A stretch of DNA of 64,000 nt from Rhizobium sp. CCGE 510 (GTDB lineage Bacteria > Pseudomonadota > Alphaproteobacteria > Rhizobiales > Rhizobiaceae). How positions within the stretch are numbered: position 1 is the first letter of the stretch; each line of letters opens with the position of its first letter. Below, piece after piece: positions 46,527-54,963 of the stretch. The notes beneath the pieces are model-generated. The model had not been told where the DNA came from. It made no database searches and saw only the letters and a list, made by a program, of their open reading frames with translations. The translations under genes were made by a program, and so were the position numbers. The DNA lies in the NCBI RefSeq assembly GCF_000292525.1, contig NZ_AEYF01000018.1, positions 310,001-374,000 on the forward strand. The letters run 5' to 3'.

Positions 46527-49500
46527 TCACCTTGTTCTATTGTTGGCGGCCAGGTCGAACCGGGCCGAATTGCTGCGTGGCGTCCAGAGGCAGCGGTCGA
46601 TCGCTTCGCGCAGCCGCTCCGTCATCTCGTCGAATGCCGCAGGGTTCTTCTCCACCATGAAATCGCGCACAGTGGGATCGGCGACGAAGGCCTGATAGAC
46701 TGCCTCGAAATGATGGGCGCCGACCGCGCCCGTCGTCGCCGAAAAGGCGAAGAGATAGTCGACGGTGGCGGCAATCTCGGCCGCACCCTTGTAGCCGTGG
46801 CGCATGACGCCCGATATCCATTTCGGATTGACGACGCGCCCGCGCACGACGCGGCCGATCTCTTCCTCCAGCGAGCGGATTACTGGCCGTTCCGGCCGGG
46901 AATGATCGTTGTGATAGATCGACGGACGGGCGCCGGCGAGCTGTTCGGCCGCCGCCGCCATGCCGCCCTCGAATTGGTAGTAATCGTCGCTGTCGAGCAG
47001 GTCGTGCTCGCGATTGTCCTGGTTCTGAACGACAGCCTGCACCGAGCGCAGCCGCTCCTCGAACAGGCCGCGCTCGGCCTTGCCCTCCTCGCCGGCGCCA
47101 TAGGCATAGCTGCCCCAGACGAGATAGGCCTCGGCGAGATCGGCGCGCCGCTCCCAGCCTTTTTCGTCGATTAGCGCCTGCAGCCCCGCTCCATAGGCGC
47201 CGGGCTTCGAGCCGAACACCCGGTAGCCCGCTCGCCTTCTGGCAGAGACCTCGTCGAGGCCGGCAGCGGCAAGCCTTGCCGCCTCGCCGCGCATACGGGC
47301 CGCGATCGGATTGTCGGCCTCGTCTTCCTCAAGTGCGCCGACGGCGCGGACCGCCTTGTCGAACAGCGCGATCTGCTCGGGAAAAGCGTCGCGGAAGAAA
47401 CCGGAGATTCTGAGCGTCACGTCGACACGCGGCCGCCCGAGCATCGCCGGCGCGATGATCTCATAGCCGGTGACGCGACGCGAACTCATGTCCCAGAGCG
47501 GCTTGACGCCGATCAGCGCCAGCGCCTGGGCGATATCGTCACCGCCGGTGCGCATGTTCGAGGTGCCCCAGGCTGTCAGCCCCATGGAGACCGGCCATTC
47601 GCCGTGATCCTGGGCGTAGCGGCGAACCAGCAGCTCCGCCGACTTCTTGCCGAGCTCGTAGGCGGCCGGCGTCGGCACCGCACGGCTGTCGACCGAATAG
47701 AAATTGCGGCCCGTCGGCAGCACATCGGGCCGCCCGCGCGTCGGTGCGCCGGAGGGGCCGGGCGCCACGAAGCGGCCGTCGAGGCCGTTGAGCAGGCCTG
47801 CGATTTCGGCTGGCCCGCAGGCGAGGATCGAGGGCTTGAGCCGGGTCTCGATTTCGGAAAGCACCGCCCGTGTCGCCAGCCAGCCCTCAGGGCAGGCGAT
47901 CTGGCCGGAAACGAACTTCGCCGCCAGCAGCTCGATGCGCTCGACGGTGTCGCCGTTGGTGCGCCAGGGGGCGTCGAGGAGGTCTGCGAGGATAGCAGGA
48001 CGTAGAGCTGTCCAAGGGGCGGCCATGTCGCAGTCGAGAGGATCGAACGTGGAGTTACCCCCCTCTGTCCTGCCGGACATCTCCCCCACAAGGGGGGAGA
48101 TCGGGGATGAGAGGTCCCGATCTATATCCGCGGTCGAAGGTGCGGCATCTTCAAACGTCTCTTTTATGGGAAGCCCAAGCCGCTTGCCGATCTCCCCCCT
48201 TGTGGGGGAGATGTCCCGCAGGACAGAGGGGGGTGCCACAGGCACGGCGTTCAACCTCGCATCCGCCGCAATCGCCCGCTGCAGACTCGCATCCCCGCCT
48301 TCACCCAGCCCGCGCGGCACCCGCGCCAGCGCCACCGTCAGATCCGTCAGCAGCCGACCCTCTGGCGAAACGCCGAAGATATGCAGCCCGTCGCGGATCT
48401 GCATTTCCTTGAGGTCGCAGAGATAGGCATCGAGCTTCTTCAGCGCCTCGCCTTCACTTTCACCGCTGACTATGCCGGCATCCCGGTCGAGGCCGATATC
48501 GGTGACCAGATCGAGGATCTGCCGGCTGAGCAGGCGGATGCGGCGAGGATCGCCGCCGGAGGCCTCGTAATATTCGTCGACCAGCGCTTCCAGATCCTTG
48601 AGCGGCCCATAGCTCTCCGCCCGCGTCAAAGGCGGCGTCAGGTGATCGATGATGACGGCGGCGGTCCGGCGCTTGGCCTGCGTGCCCTCGCCCGGATCGT
48701 TGACGATGAAGGGATAGAGATGCGGCAGCGGCCCGAGGATCGCCTCGGGATAGCAGCTTTCCGACAGCGCCAGCGCCTTGCCCGGCAGCCATTCGAGATT
48801 GCCGTGTTTACCCATGTGGATGACGGCATGTGCGCCGAATTCCTGGCGCAGGAGGGCATAGAAGGCGAGATAGCCGTGCGGCGGCACGAGATCCGGCGAA
48901 TGATAGCTCTCCTTCGGATCGATATTGTAGCCGCGCGCCGGCTGGATGCCGACGAGCATGCCGCCGAAGCGTGCAAAAGGCAGAGCAAAGGCGTCCATCA
49001 AAAAGTACGGATCGTCCTTAGGATTGCCCCAGCGAGCCCTCACCTCATCCTGAATCTTATTGGGAAGAGATTGCAGGAAGCTGTTGTACTGACTCAGGGA
49101 AAGCGTCTCGCGGATGACCCTGCCGTCGCGGCCGGAATTGGTAGGGCCTTCCATCAGATGCCGGATCAGGGCATCTCCGTCGGCAGGAATGTCGGCGACT
49201 GGATATCCGGCTGCTTCCATGGCGCGAAGCACCGCGATGGTACCTGCAGGCGTATCGAGGCCGACGCCGTTGCCGAGCCGACCGTCGCGGTTCGGATAGT
49301 TCGCCATGACAAGGGCGATGCGGCGGTCGCCGGCCGATGTCTTCCGCAGCCGCGCCCAGTTGGCGGCAAGCTCCGCCGTATAGCGCACTCGGCCGGTATC
49401 GGGTTCGCTGGAGACGATGTTGGTCTCGACAGCCGCGTCGTAGCGCGCTGCCGTCTTGAAAGAGATCGCCCGCGCCAGCACCCGCCCGTCGACTTCAGGA

Positions 49501-49928
49501 AGCGCGACGTTCATGCCGAGATCGCGTGCCGACAAGCCTTGCGCGGAAGCGGCCCAAGCCTCCCGCGATGAGGCAGACAGGATCGCCTGCAGCACCACCG
49601 CCCCATTCGCCTCCAACACCGTCGGCTGCCGGTTCGCACCCGGCGCCGAGACGGCAAAGCCGGTCGTGTTGATCACGACATCGGGTCTCAGTGCCGCAAA
49701 CACGCTTTGGAGAATGCCGGTCGAGACGGGATCCTTGAGGCTATAGGCAAAAACCGGCAATGGCTGGAGGCCGAGCGCCGTCAGCGCTTCGACCAACGCC
49801 TCGATCGGGGCGGTCTCGCCGCTCTGGACGAGGGCGCGGTAGAAGCTGATGGCGACGATGGGTTGCGATCCTGCGTCTGCCACCGAGTTGGGAATACCCC
49901 CCTCTGTCCTGCCGGACATCTTCCCCAC
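46527..49928 (-). CDS. cobN: Cobaltochelatase subunit CobN, main C-terminal part (separate frame)
   Basis: 1133 codons if read from GTG 49928, which lies within a repeat element and is unlikely to be the true start. The sequence covers most of CobN, the large subunit that, with CobS/CobT chelatase ATPases, inserts cobalt into hydrogenobyrinic acid a,c-diamide. Recognisable parts are MGKHGNLEWLPGKALALSES and YGLxxLE-like acidic stretches. An in-frame family A repeat (48057-48236) inserts about 60 codons near codon 565-625 of this part. The first about 240 codons of CobN lie upstream in another frame (49969-50691). A one-base deletion in the repeat at 50040-50048 would join them into a protein of about 1388 aa. 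Confidence 0.88.
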   Translation of the reverse strand: MGKMSGRTEGGIPNSVADAGSQPIVAISFYRALVQSGETAPIEALVEALTALGLQPLPVFAYSLKDPVSTGILQSVFAALRPDVVINTTGFAVSAPGANRQPTVLEANGAVVLQAILSASSREAWAASAQGLSARDLGMNVALPEVDGRVLARAISFKTAARYDAAVETNIVSSEPDTGRVRYTAELAANWARLRKTSAGDRRIALVMANYPNRDGRLGNGVGLDTPAGTIAVLRAMEAAGYPVADIPADGDALIRHLMEGPTNSGRDGRVIRETLSLSQYNSFLQSLPNKIQDEVRARWGNPKDDPYFLMDAFALPFARFGGMLVGIQPARGYNIDPKESYHSPDLVPPHGYLAFYALLRQEFGAHAVIHMGKHGNLEWLPGKALALSESCYPEAILGPLPHLYPFIVNDPGEGTQAKRRTAAVIIDHLTPPLTRAESYGPLKDLEALVDEYYEASGGDPRRIRLLSRQILDLVTDIGLDRDAGIVSGESEGEALKKLDAYLCDLKEMQIRDGLHIFGVSPEGRLLTDLTVALARVPRGLGEGGDASLQRAIAADARLNAVPVAPPSVLRDISPTRGEIGKRLGLPIKETFEDAAPSTADIDRDLSSPISPLVGEMSGRTEGGNSTFDPLDCDMAAPWTALRPAILADLLDAPWRTNGDTVERIELLAAKFVSGQIACPEGWLATRAVLSEIETRLKPSILACGPAEIAGLLNGLDGRFVAPGPSGAPTRGRPDVLPTGRNFYSVDSRAVPTPAAYELGKKSAELLVRRYAQDHGEWPVSMGLTAWGTSNMRTGGDDIAQALALIGVKPLWDMSSRRVTGYEIIAPAMLGRPRVDVTLRISGFFRDAFPEQIALFDKAVRAVGALEEDEADNPIAARMRGEAARLAAAGLDEVSARRRAGYRVFGSKPGAYGAGLQALIDEKGWERRADLAEAYLVWGSYAYGAGEEGKAERGLFEERLRSVQAVVQNQDNREHDLLDSDDYYQFEGGMAAAAEQLAGARPSIYHNDHSRPERPVIRSLEEEIGRVVRGRVVNPKWISGVMRHGYKGAAEIAATVDYLFAFSATTGAVGAHHFEAVYQAFVADPTVRDFMVEKNPAAFDEMTERLREAIDRCLWTPRSNSARFDLAANNRTR
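48057..48236. repeat. RIME-like element, family A, copy 2, inside cobN
   Basis: 180 bp = 60 codons, bounded by inverted arms. On the cobN strand the arms encode [16 protein letters not shown] and [15 protein letters not shown] with no stop, so the reading frame survives. The core resembles that of copy 3 (shared aggtc...gcatc...ttctt/cttt...gggaagcc pattern). Confidence 0.92.
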
Positions 49929-50075
49929 ACGGGGGGAGATCAGGGATGATAGGTCGCGTTCGATCTCTTCAGCCGAGGCTGCAGCATCCGCAAGCGGTTC
50001 TTCTTTGGGAAGCCCTAGCGACTTGCCGATCTCCCCCCTTGGTGGGGGAGATGTCCGGCAGGACAGAGGGGGGTG
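49896..50075. repeat. RIME-like element, family A, copy 3, inside cobN with a frameshift
   Basis: 180 bp with the same arm-core-arm layout as copy 2. In the right arm the sequence is cccttggtggggg where copies 1, 2 and 4 have cccttgtggggg: one extra base. That base accounts for the frame change between the two cobN parts. Without it the element would be open throughout on the cobN strand. Confidence 0.92.
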
Positions 50076-50691
50076 TCACAACCTCCACGAACGAAGAAGA
50101 CATGTCGGAAACAACCCGCCGCCACTCCTCCACCCCGATCAGCCCCCGCCCGGGCCACCAGATCCCCGCCTTCATCAAAGGCACAGCCGGCGCCGGTTTT
50201 TCCGTCCCCGACAGCATCGCCCCGGCATAATCGAGAAAGGCCCGCGCATTGGCATCGCCACCCTCGATCAGATAGGCCCAGAGCGCGTTCAAATCGTCGA
50301 GGGAAACATTGGAAAAAGCAACGAGCCCCGCATCCGGCCTGGCATCGCCCGGCAAGACCGCAATCAGCGCACCGACGCGGGACGCTGCTGCATGCAGCGC
50401 CTCCAGCGCATAGTGGAAATAGCTGGCGCCGCCGAGCGCGCGCACGATGATCAGCCTGGCATGCCGTGCGGTGCGCTCGACATAGGTATCGACCGACATC
50501 GGGTGCTTGAGGCTCATCAGACTGGCAAGCCTCAGCGAATTCGCCGCCCCGTGTTCACGATGGGCGGCTGCGATCGCGGCAAGCTCACTGTCGGCGGCCG
50601 ACAGGAACAAGATATCGCCCGGCGTCTGTCCGAGGTCGATTGCCTCTTCGCCGTCGCTGATCGTTCCCTGTTGGGCCAGAAGCAGATGCAT
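49969..50691 (-). CDS. cobN: CobN N-terminal part (frame broken in a repeat element)
   Basis: 240 codons from ATG 50691. MHLLLAQQGTISDGEEAIDL is the usual CobN N-terminus, and LGGASYFHYALEAL and the region up to WWPGRGLIGVEEWRR match the family's first domain. The last about 45 codons are repeat-encoded and then out of frame, ending at a TGA. It begins 4 bp after cobW. If the frame break is real, cobalt insertion would need frameshifting, subunit complementation or another cobN. Confidence 0.85.
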   Translation of the reverse strand: MHLLLAQQGTISDGEEAIDLGQTPGDILFLSAADSELAAIAAAHREHGAANSLRLASLMSLKHPMSVDTYVERTARHARLIIVRALGGASYFHYALEALHAAASRVGALIAVLPGDARPDAGLVAFSNVSLDDLNALWAYLIEGGDANARAFLDYAGAMLSGTEKPAPAVPLMKAGIWWPGRGLIGVEEWRRVVSDMSSSFVEVVTPPSVLPDISPTKGGDRQVARASQRRTACGCCSLG

Positions 50692-50695
50692 CGAA

Positions 50696-51745
50696 TTACG
50701 CCAGCGCCTCGATCGCCGCCCTCACGGCGTCCTGGTCCATCTCGTGCAGACCGATGACGACGAGGCGGGTGCCGCGCTTTTCCCCCGGCGCCCAGGCGCG
50801 GTCGAAATAATGGTCGATGCGGTTGCCGACGGCCTGCAACTGCAAGCGCATCGGCTTGCCTGACACATCGACGAACCCCTTGAGGCGCAGCACGTCATGG
50901 GCTGATATGATGCCCTTCAGTGCCTCGACGAAGCCGGCGGGATCGGCAATGGATCCGAGATCGACGACGAAGCTGTCGAATTCGTCATGGTCGTGCGGCG
51001 TGCCGTCCTCATGCTCCAGCTCGTGATGCGACTTGCGATTGGCGACATCATCCTCGGTGCCGATGCCGAGGCCGAGCAGGATGCCAGCTGACACCTCACC
51101 GTTCTTCGCCTCGATCATCACCGGCTTGCGCACCGTGCGGCAGGCGACCTCGTCGCGCACCCTGATAAGGCCGGCCGCGTCGATCAGGTCGGTCTTGTTG
51201 AGCACGATCAAGTCGGCGCAGGTGAGCTGGTCCTCGAACAGTTCCTCGATCGGGCTCTCGTGATCGAGCGATTCATCCTCGGCGCGCGCCGCATCGACGG
51301 CATCATGGTCGTCGGCGAAACGGCCGGCCGCAACAGCCGCGCTGTCGACCACCGTGATGACGCCATCGACCGTCACCTGGGTGCGAATGTCGGGCCAGTT
51401 GAAAGCGGCGACCAGCGGCTGCGGCAAGGCGAGGCCTGAGGTTTCGATGACAATGTGGTCGGGGCGCTGCTCGCGTTCCAACAGCTTCGTCATCGTCGGA
51501 ATGAAATCGTCGGCGACGGTGCAGCAGATGCAGCCATTGGTCAGCTCGATGATGTCGTCCTCGCTGCAATTGTCAGCACCGCAGCCCTTCAGCACGTCGC
51601 CGTCGACGCCGAGATCGCCGAACTCGTTGATGATGAGCGCGATCTTTTTGCCGCCGGCATTGGTGAGCAGGTTGCGGATCATCGTTGTCTTGCCTGCACC
51701 GAGAAAGCCGGTGATGACGGTTGCGGGAATTTTCTGCTGGTTCAT
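50696..51745 (-). CDS. cobW: CobW, metal-chaperone GTPase of the cobalamin pathway
   Basis: 349 aa G3E GTPase. Walker A GFLGAGKTT at 13-21, the metal-binding CxCC in NGCICCTV, and IVLNKTDLI (NKxD). A His/Asp-rich segment (HELEHEDGTPHDHDEFDS) before the C-terminal domain may hold the metal in transit. It probably delivers Co2+ to CobNST. It sits 4 bp after cobU and 4 bp before cobN. Confidence 0.94.
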   Translation of the reverse strand: MNQQKIPATVITGFLGAGKTTMIRNLLTNAGGKKIALIINEFGDLGVDGDVLKGCGADNCSEDDIIELTNGCICCTVADDFIPTMTKLLEREQRPDHIVIETSGLALPQPLVAAFNWPDIRTQVTVDGVITVVDSAAVAAGRFADDHDAVDAARAEDESLDHESPIEELFEDQLTCADLIVLNKTDLIDAAGLIRVRDEVACRTVRKPVMIEAKNGEVSAGILLGLGIGTEDDVANRKSHHELEHEDGTPHDHDEFDSFVVDLGSIADPAGFVEALKGIISAHDVLRLKGFVDVSGKPMRLQLQAVGNRIDHYFDRAWAPGEKRGTRLVVIGLHEMDQDAVRAAIEALA

Positions 51746-51749
51746 GAAC

Positions 51750-52259
51750 TTAACCCTTCATTTTCAACGGCAGGCCTGCCGCGATGAAATAGACTTCGGC
51801 GGCCTTGGCCGCAATCGATTGGTGCAGCCGACCGGCATGATCGCGGAATTCCCGCGCCATGCGATTATCCGGCACGATGCCGAGGCCGACCTCGTTGGAA
51901 ACGAAGACGAGCTGCGCCTTCGCCTGCGATAGGAAATTGGTGAGCGCGGAAAATTCCGCCGCCATATCGCGCTCGTCCATCATCAGATTGGTGACCCAGA
52001 GTGTCAGGCAATCGATGAGCACGACGCGGCCCTCGCCGTCGATGGCAGCGAGCGTGCCGACAAGATCGAGCGGCTCCTCATGCGTCGTCCATGACGGGCC
52101 GCGATCGGCTCTGTGCTGGGCAATGCGTGCCTGCATCTCTTCGTCCCAGGCGCGACCGGTCGCGAGATAGTGGCGATCGAGGCCGGTCGAAACAACAAGG
52201 GACTCGGCGAAGTGGGATTTGCCAGAGCGTGCACCGCCGAGGATGAAGGTGGCGGTCAT
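51750..52259 (-). CDS. cobU: Adenosylcobinamide kinase / guanylyltransferase
   Basis: 169 aa (CobP in P. denitrificans naming). P-loop [14 protein letters not shown] (GGARSGKS at 8-15), [13 protein letters not shown] with the guanylylated His, and [13 protein letters not shown] are characteristic. It phosphorylates cobinamide and adds GMP. ATG 52259 has GAGGGG about 9 nt upstream. It is the first recognised enzyme gene behind the cobalamin riboswitch. Confidence 0.94.
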   Translation of the reverse strand: MTATFILGGARSGKSHFAESLVVSTGLDRHYLATGRAWDEEMQARIAQHRADRGPSWTTHEEPLDLVGTLAAIDGEGRVVLIDCLTLWVTNLMMDERDMAAEFSALTNFLSQAKAQLVFVSNEVGLGIVPDNRMAREFRDHAGRLHQSIAAKAAEVYFIAAGLPLKMKG

Positions 52260-52261
52260 AC

Positions 52262-52468
52262 TCAAACGCCCCTCAGGGAGAGTGCGTAGCCTTGAGGACG
52301 ACCGCCGTGCTGCTTGCCGATCTCCCCCCTTGTGGGGGAGATGCCCGGCAGGGCAGAGGGGGGTCCCGCACATTCGACATAAGCGGCCGAAAGCACTCCT
52401 CTTGCAGCGCTGCGTGGAGGCGTCGCGCGCGCCGCGCCAAGCCGCGCCGAATTCAATCGTTCAGCCAA
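52262..52468 (-). CDS. Short ORF between B12 riboswitch and cobU
   Basis: 68 codons from TTG 52468, with a perfect GGAGG 5 nt upstream, ending 2 bp before the cobU ATG. The second half is repeat-encoded ([14 protein letters not shown], from the family A arm). The first half is Ala/Arg-rich without a family. It may be a leader peptide coupled to cobU, or the remnant of one changed by the repeat. Expression is unproven. Confidence 0.35.
   Translation of the reverse strand: MAERLNSARLGAARATPPRSAARGVLSAAYVECAGPPSALPGISPTRGEIGKQHGGRPQGYALSLRGV
52314..52366. repeat. Single arm of the family A element, upstream of cobU
   Basis: gatctccccccttgtgggggagatgcccggcagggcagagggggg-like arm with both stem-loops. 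No partner arm is found within 200 bp, so it is a half element. It lies between the riboswitch and cobU. Confidence 0.85.
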
Positions 52469-52528
52469 AACAACCTCCGTGCTGGCAGCGGGCCTCTTGC
52501 CCAGGGTTGGGCTTCTCGCCCGGCACGG

Positions 52529-52896
52529 GATGGCAGGTCTCCTGGCTCGCGGTTATCGGCCGCGATCGGGGCAGACCGGAAACCGGTCGCCCTGATCGTG
52601 CCAGCGGATCTGCCTCGCCTTCCCGGCTGCATCGATGAAAAGGTGGACGATTCGTAGATTGAGAGGCGTCCGACCCCGGTTGATCATCATGCATGTCCAG
52701 TGGCTTTTCCGGCATTGGGACCCATCCCGCCCGCCTGCACCATTGCAGGCAACTGGCCGGAAGGGCTCGATGCCGGATGGAAGACCCTGACCGCTCTACA
52801 GTCGCGGGGTCGGCTGTGATGAAGACGCCCGGCTTGGGTCCGCCTCGTCACATTCCCTTTTCATCCGGAAGGCGTAACACCGATCCGGAACCATCC
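52529..52896 (-). promoter_or_regulatory. Cobalamin (AdoCbl) riboswitch
   Basis: On the minus strand the 5' end reads GGATGGTTCCGGATCGGTG (52896 down), then AAAAGGGAAtgtg, CCGCGACTGTAG, the conserved GCCACTGG (about 52690), and at the 3' end the B12 box AGCCAGGAGACCTGCC (52533-52548). GGATGG and CCATCC can close P1. All core motifs are present in order. It should turn down cobU-W-N-O when adenosylcobalamin is plentiful, by hiding the following ribosome site or by termination. Confidence 0.95.
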
Positions 52897-53168
52897 GTTA
52901 TATCAAGGATGGTCAGGTGACCATCCGTTGAGGGATGGTTAGGCAAGCTCAGGGGTGAAGTCAACCGGTCTCGACGGTCGGGAATGGCCGGCCAGCCGAA
53001 GCAGCGCCGGCAACACGACTTACCCTACCTAAAACATCGTCATTTATCAGGTACTTACGTCACAATTATTTATCCCGGGCGCCGGCTTTTCGCCGCAATT
53101 GCGTCGCAAGCGGACTGCGCCGCCCCCTGTGCCCTTGACCGGGCCTCTTCCTGCCTAGTTGTTTTGCC
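52897..53168. promoter_or_regulatory. Promoter region of the cobU operon and the divergent ClC gene
   Basis: 272 bp without a gene. Near the riboswitch it contains ccatccgttatatcaaggatgg and ccatccgttgagggatgg, two adjacent dyads of ggatgg/ccatcc. Their role is unknown. Confidence 0.4.
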
Positions 53169-54959
53169 ATGCTGATGAAATTGGATCGGCGCCGGTTCCG
53201 AGCGCTGCGTGTTTTCTTCGATCCGGGGCGGCTGCGGGCGCTGACGCGTCGTAGTGAGGTCGGCCTGTCGCTGGCAGGTGCCGTCGTCGGCATCGCCTCC
53301 GGCCTTGCCGTCACCGGCATGAGCTATGTCTCCAATCAATTGCATCAGCTGGTCTTCGGCATCGCCGACAGCGAGCGGCTGAGCTCGTCGGTGATCGACG
53401 ACAAGCTGCTGCTTCTTGCCGCCCCGGTCATCGGTGGCGCCCTGCTCGGCTTGTTGTTGTTCGTACTGGCGAAGCGACGCAAGAAACCGATGGTCGACCC
53501 GATCGAGGCCAATGCCCTGCATGGCGGCCGCCTGTCCTTAACCGACAGCATCATCGTTGCCGTGCAGAACCTGATCTCCAACGGGTTCGGCGCCTCCGTC
53601 GGCCTGGAGGCCGGCTATACCCAGCTTGCCGCCGGCCTCGCCTCGAAATTCGGATTGAAGCTGCAGCTTCGCCGCTCAGACCTGCGCGTCCTTGTCGGCT
53701 GCGGTGCGGCGGGCGCCATCGCCGCCGCCTTCAACGCGCCGCTGACCGGCGCCTTCTATGCCTTCGAGCTGATTATCGGCACCTATACGATCGTGTCGTT
53801 GACCCCTGTGGTCGTCTCGGCACTGGTTTCCACCCTGATCGCAAGGCTGCTCACCCATGGCGATTTCACCATCGATATCGGCAGCTTCGGCTCGGTCGTG
53901 CCGGCCGATTATGTCCCAGCCATGCTGCTCGGCATCTTCTGCGCCGGCGTCGGCATCCTGATCATGCAGGGCGTCTCCTTCGTCGAGGAGCTGGCGCGCA
54001 AGAGCTCGATCGCACCTCCCTTCCGCCCGGCGCTCGGCGGCATTGTCGTCGGACTTCTGGCGATGATTTCGCCACAGGTGCTCTCGGCCGGCCACGGTGC
54101 GCTGCATCTCAATCTCTCCCGCGAGGTGGCGATCCCGGCGCTGATCGGCCTCTTCCTGTTGAAATCTCTGGCCTCGGCGATCTCGATCGGCTCCGGCTTC
54201 AGGGGTGGCCTGTTCTTCGCCTCGCTGTTCATGGGCGCGCTGCTCGGCAAGCTCTTTGCCTATTGCGGCCCTTATTTCGCCGATGCGACGCTGACGCCCG
54301 TCATCTATGCCGTCGTCGGCATGAGCTCGCTCGCCGTCGCCGTCATCGGCGGGCCGCTGACGATGACGTTCCTGGCGCTCGAAATTACCGGCGATTTTCC
54401 GATCACGGCGCTCGTGCTCGCCGCCGTCATCACCTCCTCGCTCGTCGTCCGCTCGACCTTCGGCTATTCCTTCGCCACCTGGCGCTTCCATCTGCGCGGC
54501 GAAAGCATCCGCAGCGCCCATGACGTCGGCTGGATCCGTAACTTGACGGTGGACAAGCTGATGCGCGCCGACATCAAGACGGCAAAGGCAAGCATCTCCC
54601 TGGAGGAATTCAAACAGGCTTTCCCGATCGGCTCGACCCAGCGTGTCATCCTCGTCGAGGAGAGCGACAAATATGCAGGCCTCGTACTGGTGCCGGAGAT
54701 CTACGCCAACCCGACCGACGCGCAGGACGAGGGCAAGACGCTTGCCGATTTCATCCACTACCGCAACGATTTCCTGCAGCCGCAGATGAATGCCAGGCAG
54801 GCGGCAGCGATCTTCGACAAGAGCGAAAGCGAAGCCCTCGCCGTCGTCAACAACCTGATCGAACGCAAGGTGATCGGCCAGCTCAGCGAAAGCTATACGC
54901 TCCGCCGCTACAGCGAAGAACTCGACCGTCGCCGTCGTGAGGTCTCAGGCGAGATCTGA
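53169..54959 (+). CDS. ClC-type chloride channel/transporter with CBS domains
   Basis: 596 aa. About ten or more hydrophobic segments between residues 30 and 445. Filter-like motifs are CGAAGAIAAAFNAPLTGAFY and GSGFRGGLFFASLFMGALLG; the usual GSGIPE sequence is altered. The C-terminal about 140 residues contain two CBS-like repeats (VDKLMRADIKTAKASISLEE...). It probably moves chloride or another halide, perhaps in exchange for protons. Converges on the cyclase gene. Confidence 0.9.
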   Translation: MLMKLDRRRFRALRVFFDPGRLRALTRRSEVGLSLAGAVVGIASGLAVTGMSYVSNQLHQLVFGIADSERLSSSVIDDKLLLLAAPVIGGALLGLLLFVLAKRRKKPMVDPIEANALHGGRLSLTDSIIVAVQNLISNGFGASVGLEAGYTQLAAGLASKFGLKLQLRRSDLRVLVGCGAAGAIAAAFNAPLTGAFYAFELIIGTYTIVSLTPVVVSALVSTLIARLLTHGDFTIDIGSFGSVVPADYVPAMLLGIFCAGVGILIMQGVSFVEELARKSSIAPPFRPALGGIVVGLLAMISPQVLSAGHGALHLNLSREVAIPALIGLFLLKSLASAISIGSGFRGGLFFASLFMGALLGKLFAYCGPYFADATLTPVIYAVVGMSSLAVAVIGGPLTMTFLALEITGDFPITALVLAAVITSSLVVRSTFGYSFATWRFHLRGESIRSAHDVGWIRNLTVDKLMRADIKTAKASISLEEFKQAFPIGSTQRVILVEESDKYAGLVLVPEIYANPTDAQDEGKTLADFIHYRNDFLQPQMNARQAAAIFDKSESEALAVVNNLIERKVIGQLSESYTLRRYSEELDRRRREVSGEI

Positions 54960-54963
54960 ACCG

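Noticed and set aside
46527..50691. Calling cobN a confirmed pseudogene
   Set aside because: The only lesion is one base in a repeat arm that is otherwise open in the joined frame; sequencing error or recoding cannot be excluded, so both parts are listed as coding.
49849..50757. 302-aa plus-strand ORF across the cobN frame break
   Set aside because: It reads the complement of cobN and the repeat; no start signal, no domain, and cobN homology is strong on the minus strand.
38927..52366. Family A repeats as a CRISPR array or insertion sequence
   Set aside because: Units are inverted pairs, kilobases apart, with no regular spacers and no transposase; they fit mosaic palindromic elements.
53676..54758. 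360-aa minus-strand ORF
   Set aside because: Antisense to the ClC gene; composition is Asp/Arg/Ala-rich, as expected from reverse reading of GC-rich code.
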